Below, in pieces: positions 8,845-17,200 of a stretch of DNA of 22,865 nucleotides. The notes below the pieces were generated by a model that saw only the letters and a program-made list of their open reading frames with translations, was not told where the DNA came from and did no database searches. Positions within the stretch are counted from its first letter, which is position 1. Every line of letters begins with the position of its first letter. A program made the translations under genes and the position numbers. Source of the DNA: Caulobacter sp. CCH9-E1 (GTDB lineage: Bacteria; Pseudomonadota; Alphaproteobacteria; Caulobacterales; Caulobacteraceae); assembly GCF_001556515.1 (NCBI RefSeq), contig NZ_LSJA01000230.1, positions 1 through 22,865 on the forward strand, written 5' to 3'.

Positions 8845-9897
8845 TCAACGTTTTGAAGCGGCCTTGCCCTTTTCTCGGCGCTCGTTGGCGGCGATCTGGC
8901 TGAGGATCAGCAGGGACGAGGAATAGTAGTCCTCGTTCTGGATCATGGCGGGCGAAGCCTTGCCCGTCAGGGTCAGGTCCGCGACGCTGGCCATGCCGAC
9001 CGGCGCCGCGAACGGGGCGACCTCGCCGGTGCGGACGTCGATCCAGGCCGGGGCGGGCTTGCCGGCGGCGCGGAACGAGGTCCACCAGCGCTTGACCGGA
9101 TCCAGAGCCGGGTCGCCGCAGCGTCCCGACCAGCACATGTAGAGCGGCACGCGCACGGCGTCGAAGCCGAAGCGCGGCGGACGGTCGGGATCGGTCCACA
9201 TGGCGCCGGCGGTGTCGACCTTCACCCAGTCGACGGGGAGGTCCGTCGCGCCGAAGCGGGCGTCGCGGATGGCGCGCAGGGCCTGGTCGCGCACCATCGG
9301 CCACGGCGACTTGGGCTCGCGCGCGGCGAAGGCGTCCAGCGCGGGCATGATGGCGTAGGACGGGTTGAAGGTCATGCCCTGGGCGTTGACGAAGCCGTCG
9401 ACGCCGGGAACCAGCAAGGTGCGGGGCCCCTGCTTGACCAGCAGCTTGCTGAGGATCGCGCTGCGGATCTGGGCGCTGGCCTCGAGGTACTCCGGACGCT
9501 TCCAGCGCTCGCCGCCGCGCAGCAGGGCCCAGGCGATCAGGAGGTCGCCGTCCAGCGCGTTGTTGGGGTCCGGGGTGTGCAGGTCGCCCGTGGGGATGTA
9601 GCGCCACTTGAACAGGCGCGTGTCCGGACGCGACAGGGTCTTGTCGGTCCAGGTCCACAGGGCCTTGAAGGTCGCCGGATCGTCATAGGCCGTGGCCATG
9701 ACCATGGCGAAGCCCTGCCCTTCGGAGTGGCTGACATTGCCGTTGCCGGTGTCGACCACCCGCCCGTCGGGCTGGAGGAAACGGGTCTTGTAGTCCGCCC
9801 AGTTGCTGGGCGTCGGCGCGGCGCAGGCGCTCATGGTCACGGCCTGGAAGCCCAGGACGGCGGCCATCAGCAGCATAACGCCTCGCCTAGAGGCCAT
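8845..9897 (-). CDS. bcsZ: Cellulose-operon endoglucanase BcsZ (glycoside hydrolase family 8)
   Basis: BcsZ is the periplasmic endo-beta-1,4-glucanase needed for proper cellulose export and fibre formation. From ATG 9897 the 350-aa product has a signal peptide (MASRRG, then a hydrophobic core to about 23, with cleavage near SACA-AP). The GH8 signature SHSEGQGFAM contains E59, the expected general acid. NNALDGDLLIAWAL (113-126) and FGFDAVRVPLY (243-253) follow, and D246 matches the catalytic-base position. The length is normal. ATG 9918 in the same frame has a good GAGGG at 8-nt spacing and would add seven residues. I prefer 9897 for its tidier signal peptide. The start lies inside the end of bcsD (11-nt overlap), indicating translational coupling. 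It is the last gene of the operon. Confidence 0.93.
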   Translation of the reverse strand: MASRRGVMLLMAAVLGFQAVTMSACAAPTPSNWADYKTRFLQPDGRVVDTGNGNVSHSEGQGFAMVMATAYDDPATFKALWTWTDKTLSRPDTRLFKWRYIPTGDLHTPDPNNALDGDLLIAWALLRGGERWKRPEYLEASAQIRSAILSKLLVKQGPRTLLVPGVDGFVNAQGMTFNPSYAIMPALDAFAAREPKSPWPMVRDQALRAIRDARFGATDLPVDWVKVDTAGAMWTDPDRPPRFGFDAVRVPLYMCWSGRCGDPALDPVKRWWTSFRAAGKPAPAWIDVRTGEVAPFAAPVGMASVADLTLTGKASPAMIQNEDYYSSSLLILSQIAANERREKGKAASKR

Positions 9898-10396
9898 AGG
9901 AGAATTCCAGGACGTCATCGCTGGCGCCCTCGCGGTGGGTGGCGGTCATTTCCGGACGGCCGCCCTGGCTCTGCATCCAGACGGTGTAGACGCCTTCCAG
10001 GAGGGCGGCGAAGGCGCGCCGCCAGTGGCCGCTGGCGTCTTCCAGGTGCTGGCCCGGATAGGCGCGGTGACGGATGGCGATGGCGCTGTCGGCCAGGGCC
10101 AGCGAGACATAGCCCCAGTCCATCTCGGCCAGCGCCACGTTCAGCGACGCTTCCAACTCGTCCAGCGTCTTCACCGGCGGCAGGGCGACCGAGCGCGACA
10201 CCCGCAGACCGATCTGGCGGTAGAAGCCCCACGCCTCCTGGGCGCTGAAGTTCTCGAACAGCTCGTCGGCCATGGCCAGCATGACCGCGCGCCACTGGGC
10301 GCTGAACTGGCGGGCGGCCAGGTAGCGCAGGTCGGCGGTGTCGGCGACCTTGGCGGCTTCCGGCGCGGCGGCTCGGGCGGAAAGGCTCTTCAACAT
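9887..10396 (-). CDS. bcsD: Cellulose synthase subunit D (BcsD)
   Basis: BcsD is a periplasmic protein that in Komagataeibacter forms a ring-shaped octamer through which glucan chains pass and is needed for crystalline fibre output. This 169-aa product is close to the family length of about 156 aa. It shows the expected pattern of helices with aromatic-rich segments: ARQFSAQWRAVMLAMADEL, QEAWGFYRQIGLRVS, and DWGYVSLALADSAIAIRHRAYP in the middle, then a C-terminal LLEGVYTVWMQSQGG. No signal peptide is visible, as for the known homologue. ATG 10396 (reading leftward) has AGGA at 7-nt spacing and follows the bcsC stop by 9 nt. The 3' end overlaps bcsZ. Its presence marks a BcsD-type (type I) cellulose system. 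The call rests on sequence pattern plus position between bcsC and bcsZ. Confidence 0.9.
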   Translation of the reverse strand: MLKSLSARAAAPEAAKVADTADLRYLAARQFSAQWRAVMLAMADELFENFSAQEAWGFYRQIGLRVSRSVALPPVKTLDELEASLNVALAEMDWGYVSLALADSAIAIRHRAYPGQHLEDASGHWRRAFAALLEGVYTVWMQSQGGRPEMTATHREGASDDVLEFSYGL

Positions 10397-10405
10397 CGGT
10401 CGTTC

Positions 10406-13400
10406 CTATTGGCTGGACAGAATCCGCCGCAGATAGAAGCGGAACTTGTATTCGTTGTAGGCCCCGAACGTGTCGAGCGAGGCCTCGCCGCCGGCGGCCG
10501 AGCCGCCGCGGAACTTGTACTCGCCCGAGAGCAGGCCGGTCAGGCCGACGCCCGTCTTACTGGCCGAGTCGTAGCGGGCCAGGATCGTATTGTCGGACGC
10601 GGCGTAGGACTCGATGGCCTGCTGGGCCGCCGGGCTGTTCGGGAAGATCGGCGAGCTGTCCTCGCTGTACGACTGCACGCCGATGCTGAAGGCGGCCTTG
10701 GCCCGCCAGCGCTCCCGCTCCTTGGAGTACGACACAGGCAGGGCGACGCTGACGAACTGCTGCGGGCTGAAATAGCCGCCCTGGCCGAAGCTGAAGAAGC
10801 GCAGGTTCTTGTCATAGGCCTGCATATTGGCGTTGAGGCCGATCTGCAGCTGGTCGCCGTTGCTGTCGATGGGACGGAAGTAGGCCCCGGCGTTGATCTC
10901 GTAGCCGGTGTTGCTGGTCACGTTGTGACCGATCAGGCGGCGGTAGGCCACGTCGGCATAGGCGCCGGCCGAGCCGAAGTTCGCCGAGGCGCCCAGGCTG
11001 GCGCCGCGCCGGACCACGCCGCCCCACTCCACGCCCGTCAGCGGGTCGCGGTCGCCGGAATAGGCCAGGACGCTGTCGGTGATCGGACGCTGCTCGACCG
11101 TGGCCCGGACCTGGGCCTCGCCGATGTCGAGGCGCCCTGTCAGGCCGCCCGTGAAGCTCTTGCGCATGAAGCCCAGCGGCGTAATGCCGGCGTCCAGCGA
11201 GATCGGACCGGAGTCGTAGAACATCGACACGCCCGCGCCCGCCCGGCTGCTGCTGTCGAGGCTGGGCAGGACGATGGTGTTGCCCGCGACGATGGCCTCG
11301 GCGTTGACCAGCGGGTTGGTGCCGATAATGGCGATGGTCGATTGCTTGGGCGCGCCGGCGCTGATGACCACCGGATTGACCGCCAGCCCCAGGCGTCCGA
11401 TGCCGAACGGCGAGATCGAGGCGGCGATGCGGGTGTTGGCCTCGAACAGTTGGCTCGTGCCCTCCTCACCGGTGCGGGCGCGCAGATTGGCCGCGCCCTC
11501 GAACTGCGGCGCCGTGGACTGGCGCAGGGCGGCGATCTCGCGACCGATCTTGGCCGGCAGCGGCGCGTTGGCGGGCAGAGGCGCGTTGGACGCCTTGGCC
11601 GCGTAGGCGCGCGGCGGCGTATAGGCCGGCGCGGGCGTCGGCAACGGCGCCAGCGAAGCCGGTCCGGCGGCCGCGTAGGGCGAGGCCGGATAGGCCGGCG
11701 ACGAATAACTCGGCGTCGCGGCGGCCGCATAGCTCGGCGCGACCGGCGTCGGAAGCGCCGGCGGGTTCGAATTGGCCGGCAGGCTGGCGCCGATCCCCAG
11801 GGTCGACGGATCGCTCTGCGGCGAGTTCGAGGGAATGGGCGCGTAGCTGGACGCGGGCGCGTAGCTCTGGGTCGGTGCGTAGCTCTGGGTTGGAGCCGGC
11901 GCATAGGACGCATAGGCCTGAGGCTGGGCCGCGGCCGCGCTCGGAAGCTGCGGCAGGGCGAAGGCGGGCGCCGAGGCCGACGCCGCGGGCGCGCCGTAGG
12001 TCGGAAGGTCGGCGGCCTGGGCGATCGCGCGGGCGGCGAACGGGTTCGGACCCAAGGCCCCGCCGACGCCGGCGGGCGCGCCGGGCTGCACGCCCTGCCC
12101 TCGCGCCAGCAGGATCTGGGCGCGCTCGAACGCCTTCAGGGCCGCGCGTTCGCGTCCCCGAGCCTGCTCCATCTGACCCAGCTGATAGTACAGGTCGGGA
12201 TTGTTCGGCTGGATCGCGATCGCGCGACGCAGCAGATCGTTGGCGCGATCATGGTCGCCGGTGCGCACGGCCACGCGGGCCGAGCCGGCCAGAGCCTCGT
12301 AGTCGTTCGGATTGATCGACAGCAGGGCTTCATAAGTCTGCGCGGCCTGGGGCGCGAGATCGCCGGTGTCGTACAGCCGCGCCAGGGCCGACAGCAGCAT
12401 CGGATCGCGCGGGGCGACCGTGAAGCCTTGCGACAGGGTGTCGAAGGCGGCGGCGAAGTCGCCGGCCAGGCGCAGGCGGTCGGCGCGGCGGGCGCTGTAG
12501 AGCGCCGCCAGGCTGCGATACTCGCTCTGGGGCTGCTGCTGAGCGGCGGCGTTCAGCAGATTGATGGCGGCGGCGTCCTGGCCGGTCTGGGCCAGCACCG
12601 CCAGGAAGCCCGAGGCTTCGGACGGCTTGAAGCTGGCCGGCGGCTGACGCGCGGCTTCCAGCGCCAGTGCAGTCGATTGGTAGCTGTCGCCCAGGTCCAG
12701 CAGGGTCTCGGCGATGCGGCCGCGCACGCCAAAGCCCGGCGAGGTGCGGCTGAGCAGGCCGCGGAGCAGGCTGACGCCATCGACGGGACGGCCCTGGGCG
12801 CCCCAGCGCTTGGCCTGCTCGATGGTGCTCAGCGCGTCGACGCGGGCGATCAGGTCCTTGACCGCGCGAGTGCGGCTGGCCTCGGGCACGCGGCGCAGCA
12901 GGCCCATGGCCTCGTCGTTGCGGCCGCGCGATTCCGAGTACAGCGCGGCGGCCTGCAGGGCCTCCGGGTCGCTGGACTGGTACAGCGGGGCCATCAGCGA
13001 CTGGGCCTCGGCCTCCTGCCCCTGATCGGCCAGGAACTTGGCGTAGTCGTAGCGCGACCACGGATTGTTCGGATTGGCGGTCAGGGCGGCCGACAGGGCC
13101 GCGCCGGCGCCGAAGGTGTCGCCACGCTTCTGCAGTTCGGTGGCGCGCGCGCGCTCGATGGCGGCGCGGGTCTGGCCGGCGGTCGGGCCGGTCAGGGTCG
13201 CGGCGATCTGGCTGGCCTCGTCATAGCGGGCCTGATCGGCCAAGGCCTGGGCGAGACCGGCGATGACCTCCGGACGCTGCGGCGCCGTCGCCAGGGCCGC
13301 GCGGAAGGCGGTCTCGGCGTCGGCGGGACGCCCCAGGGCGGCCAGCGACTGGCCCCACAGGACTTGAGCCTCGATACGGTCGGGGTTCTGGCCGTTGGCC

Positions 13401-14239
13401 AGCGGACGGGCGTCCTGCTCGGCCTGGGCGTAGCGACCGCCTTCATAGGCGGCGCGGGCCCGCGACAGGGCCGAGAAGAACTGGGCCGAGCGCAGGGCCT
13501 CGCCCCATCGCTGGTCGCCCGACGCGCCGCCGCTGGCGCGCTTGAGCAGCGTCTCGGCGTCGGCGAACCGGCCTTGCTGCAGGCGGATGATCCCAAGGCC
13601 CCCGGCGGCGTCCAGATCGCTGGAGCGCTCGCGCAGGGCCTGGTTGAACAGGCGCTCGGCGGCGGCGAGATCCTTGCGCTCCAGCGCCTCGAAGCCCGAG
13701 GCGCGCGACGCGCCGCTGGGATCGATCGGCGGCGAAGGCTTGGTCTCGGTCTTGCCCTGGCGGGGATCGACCACCGCCGTGTCCTGGCTGTTGGCGACGG
13801 AGCTGGCGAAGCGCGTCTTCAGCGCCTTGTCCAGCGCCACGACCCGCGGGTCGGACGGGCTGGTGACTCCGCGCAGTTGCCGCAGCCAGCGATCGCCGGC
13901 CCCAACATCGCCATCCTCGATGGCGTACGACGCCAGGCGCTGCAGAACCCGCGGATTGTTCGGGCTTTCGCGCAGAGCCCGTTGCAGGGCCTGCAGGCTG
14001 AGATCCTTGCGGCCGCGCTTGCGCTGGCTGGCCGCCTGGTTCAGCAGCGCCTCCACCACCCCGCCCTGGCTCGCGCCTTGAGCGGGCGCGGGCGCGGTCA
14101 GCTCCGGCTTCAGCGTCTTCGCCCCAGGAACCAGGGGCCGGGCCGCGGGCTTGTCACTGGGCAGGCGGGGTTGGACCTGGGCGATGGCCGTCGAGGCCAA
14201 CAGGCTCGACGCCAGCGAGATAAAGGCGATCTTCCTCAT
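10406..14239 (-). CDS. bcsC: Cellulose synthase outer-membrane exporter BcsC (TPR + beta-barrel)
   Basis: BcsC spans the outer membrane and exports the glucan, with a periplasmic TPR scaffold contacting BcsAB. The 1277-aa product begins with a signal peptide (MRKIAFISLASSLLASTAIA-Q) followed by about 700 residues of degenerate TPR repeats (for example NPNNPWSRYDYAKFLADQGQ and INPNDYEALAGSARVAVRTG). A low-complexity Ala/Pro/Ser/Tyr linker (about 746-898, with QSYAP/SSYAP repeats) comes next, then a C-terminal barrel (about 905-1277). The BcsC barrel signature FFSFGQGGYFSPQ and a final aromatic YEFRFYLRR-type strand are visible. The ATG overlaps the bcsAB stop (ATGA), giving coupled translation. 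The length is normal, near 1150-1300 aa. The linker looks unusually long and repetitive. Confidence 0.95.
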   Translation of the reverse strand: MRKIAFISLASSLLASTAIAQVQPRLPSDKPAARPLVPGAKTLKPELTAPAPAQGASQGGVVEALLNQAASQRKRGRKDLSLQALQRALRESPNNPRVLQRLASYAIEDGDVGAGDRWLRQLRGVTSPSDPRVVALDKALKTRFASSVANSQDTAVVDPRQGKTETKPSPPIDPSGASRASGFEALERKDLAAAERLFNQALRERSSDLDAAGGLGIIRLQQGRFADAETLLKRASGGASGDQRWGEALRSAQFFSALSRARAAYEGGRYAQAEQDARPLANGQNPDRIEAQVLWGQSLAALGRPADAETAFRAALATAPQRPEVIAGLAQALADQARYDEASQIAATLTGPTAGQTRAAIERARATELQKRGDTFGAGAALSAALTANPNNPWSRYDYAKFLADQGQEAEAQSLMAPLYQSSDPEALQAAALYSESRGRNDEAMGLLRRVPEASRTRAVKDLIARVDALSTIEQAKRWGAQGRPVDGVSLLRGLLSRTSPGFGVRGRIAETLLDLGDSYQSTALALEAARQPPASFKPSEASGFLAVLAQTGQDAAAINLLNAAAQQQPQSEYRSLAALYSARRADRLRLAGDFAAAFDTLSQGFTVAPRDPMLLSALARLYDTGDLAPQAAQTYEALLSINPNDYEALAGSARVAVRTGDHDRANDLLRRAIAIQPNNPDLYYQLGQMEQARGRERAALKAFERAQILLARGQGVQPGAPAGVGGALGPNPFAARAIAQAADLPTYGAPAASASAPAFALPQLPSAAAAQPQAYASYAPAPTQSYAPTQSYAPASSYAPIPSNSPQSDPSTLGIGASLPANSNPPALPTPVAPSYAAAATPSYSSPAYPASPYAAAGPASLAPLPTPAPAYTPPRAYAAKASNAPLPANAPLPAKIGREIAALRQSTAPQFEGAANLRARTGEEGTSQLFEANTRIAASISPFGIGRLGLAVNPVVISAGAPKQSTIAIIGTNPLVNAEAIVAGNTIVLPSLDSSSRAGAGVSMFYDSGPISLDAGITPLGFMRKSFTGGLTGRLDIGEAQVRATVEQRPITDSVLAYSGDRDPLTGVEWGGVVRRGASLGASANFGSAGAYADVAYRRLIGHNVTSNTGYEINAGAYFRPIDSNGDQLQIGLNANMQAYDKNLRFFSFGQGGYFSPQQFVSVALPVSYSKERERWRAKAAFSIGVQSYSEDSSPIFPNSPAAQQAIESYAASDNTILARYDSASKTGVGLTGLLSGEYKFRGGSAAGGEASLDTFGAYNEYKFRFYLRRILSSQ

Positions 14240-17200
14240 CGCGGGTCCACTTCCCTGTCGGACAGGCGCTTACGTTCAAGGGCGCGGAGCACGACCCAGA
14301 AGCCCAACCCGATCACCAGCGAGGCGCCGATCACGGCCAGGGCCAGCAGCAGCGGGTTGCGGCTGCACCACCACATGACCGCCACCCACCACGGCAGGTG
14401 ACCAGACCAGAAGCCCGGCGACACCTGGAAGCTATTGAAGCTCTTGTCGGTGGCGATGGCTAGATCGCCCTGCATCGCCGCGTTGGCTTCCGGCTTGTCC
14501 ATCGAATTGACGATCTCGGGCAGCCGCGCCGGGTTCGCCGAAAGCACGGCGACGACCACGCGGCTCTTGTCGAACGGCGAGCGCCAGCTGGTCACGCCGG
14601 AGAAGTCGCCGTTCGTCACCAGGGCCGCGTCGGCGGCGACCGGATCGCGCTGGTCGACGTTGGAGCCGAACCGCGAGAACAGGCGCGTGATCGGTGAGGT
14701 CGAGGCGACGCGCAGTTGGCTGCCTTCCACGCGCACCGGGGCGCTCTGGAACAGCTCGGAGGCTTGCGAGGCCAGCGACAGCGGGCCGACCACCAGGACG
14801 TCGCGTCCCCGCAGCGTGGGAGACTCGCCCGGACGGGCGATCGTGACGCCGACGGCGGGCGCGCCGGTGGAATCGCCGATGCGGCCGATCAGGGTGAACA
14901 GCGCCTGCAGGGTGTCCGGCGAGGGCTGTTGCGGGATCAGCACCAGCGTCTCCGACAGGTCGGCGACGCGGCTGAACGGGAAGCCGGAGCTGGCGAAGAA
15001 GGCGAGGTCCGGCATGCGCGAGAAGTGGTGCGCGCCGGTCAGGTCCAGCGTCGAGTCGGCGTCGATGCCGACGCGGATGCCGACGGGCAGGATGCCTTCG
15101 CAGGCGCCCTTCTTCTTGCTGTGCAGGTCATAATAGAACTGCAGCTGGTTCTGGCCGAAGATGTTGTAGCCGGGGATATCCACCGAAGCCGAGTGCTGGA
15201 TGGCCGAGACGCCGATGGCGTCGCGGATCTTGGCGGCGGTGCGTTCCGGACGCAGCGGGATCGAGCGGATGTACTTGTCGTTGGCCAGCACATCCAGGCG
15301 CGACATCGTGTAGTCCAGCCAAGGACCGGCCGGATAGCGATAGCCGAAGGTCAGCTTGGCGCCCGGGCGGGGCCAGAAGAACAGGTCCGGGGCGGTGCGG
15401 AACTCAGCCGTCAGCAGGCCCGGACGCAGGCCCGCGCCTTCCAGATACGACTGGCCGACCAGGTCGCCCAGGCGCACGGGGTGGCGGGTGTCGACCCATC
15501 GCGGCGCGTCATAGGGCTGGCGCCGCGCGATCGGCTGGGGCGTAACCTGGGCGCTCTGACCCGACAGGCTCTTGGGCGACGAGGCCAGCACCCGCGCGGC
15601 CGCCAGCACGTCCTCGTCCGAGCCGCCGGAGACCACCAGCAGGGAGGCGTAGGGATTACGCGGGTTGCGGACGATGCTGATCATCGGCCCGGAGGCCTGG
15701 GGGACGACCCAGCCGCCGATCTGGCTGCCGCCGCGCGCCAGGACGACGGCATTGCCGTCCGGCAGGTCGTTGAACAGCACCGGGAAGGCGAAGCCATGGA
15801 AGCTGGCGGTCATGCCGAAATACGAGGCCGTGGCCGCGCCCGCGGCGATCAGCTCGTTGGACGGCGCGCCGGCGAACACGAACGGCAGCTTGAGCTGACG
15901 ACCTTCCGTGGAGTCGAAGAACGGACCCGGCAGCCGCGAAAGCGAGTCGCCCACCGACAGCTGCTGCAAGGTCAGGGTCAGGCGGCTGCGGGTGTTGCTG
16001 ATATTGGCCCACAGCGTCGAGTGCAGCGGGTCTTCGCAGCTGCGCGTATAGTGGCTGATGAAGCGAAAGCCGAGGCGGTTTTCGTTGGTGAACAGGCCCG
16101 GATCGATCGGCAGGGTCACGACCACGCCGCCGGCGCCGTCGGGCGTCAGGGGCACGGTGCCGATCACCTCGTCGTTCATCAGCACGGTCAGGTGGCTGAG
16201 ATCGGCCAGCAGGGTCGGCGAATAGGCGAAGTTCAGGGTCAGCTGGGCGCTGGTGACCACTTCGTCCTGACGCAGATTGACCGGAATGCCGGCCTCGCCG
16301 GCCGAGCCGATCAGGCGCAGCGGCCGGTTAACCTTAAGATCCTCGAGCGTCATCGACAGGGTGCGGACCCCGCCAGGAACGATCGCCTTGGCCGGCGCGG
16401 CGGCGGTCGCGCCGGACGCGGCGGCGGCGGGACGGGCCGCGGCGCGCGCGGCCTGGGCATGACCCTCGCTGGGGCTCAGCAGGCCAAGACCCAGCCCCAG
16501 GGCGAGCAGAACGGCGGCGGTCGTGGCGCCCGTGCGATTGTAGGCCGCCGACGCCCGCGGCGTGTCGCGATGGCGCCACCAGAATATGATCGAGAAGGAC
16601 GCGCGCATCAGGTCGGTGAAAGACTGCCAGGCCGACCAGGACACGTGATCGTCGATCAGCGGCCAGGCGTCGGCGCGGCCCATCACGACTCGCACCAGTT
16701 GCCGCCGCGACTCCAGCGTCATTTCCGTGAACATGAACCTCAGCCCGCCCTTCCCGCTTCCCAACATCTTGACCGGGAACCCAAACGTCTTCTCGGCCGC
16801 GAACACCTCCACGTGGGTCACGGTCCGTCCCTCGATAACCTCGTCGTCCGGCGCCGGAACCGCCATGCCGCCCATCGAGATGTTCGTCGTCTCGGTCGAC
16901 AGGACGTGGCCGTCGTCGAAATAGAGCCGCGTGGGCAGAACGACGCCCAGGTGCTCGTGCTTGCGGACCTGCCGGGTCTCGCGTCCCACCGCGATGGCGG
17001 TGATCAGGATCAACAGGCTGAAAGCCGACCAGAACACGTTCAGCATGATCGTGCCCAGCTGCACATCGAAATACTGCGGCAGCAGCAGCTTGGCGATCCC
17101 CGAGCCAATCCCGCCGAACAGCAGGCCGGTGGTGATCAGCAGGGGCAGCAGGACCTTGAAGTCGAAATAGCCTTCCTCCAGCAGCCCGCCCTTGTCGGTG

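Noticed and set aside
9803..14401. A 1532-codon + strand open frame
   Set aside because: It is the antisense shadow of bcsC and bcsD. Its translation is Arg/Gly/Gln-rich and lacks domain character, whereas the - strand encodes clear TPR and barrel sequence.
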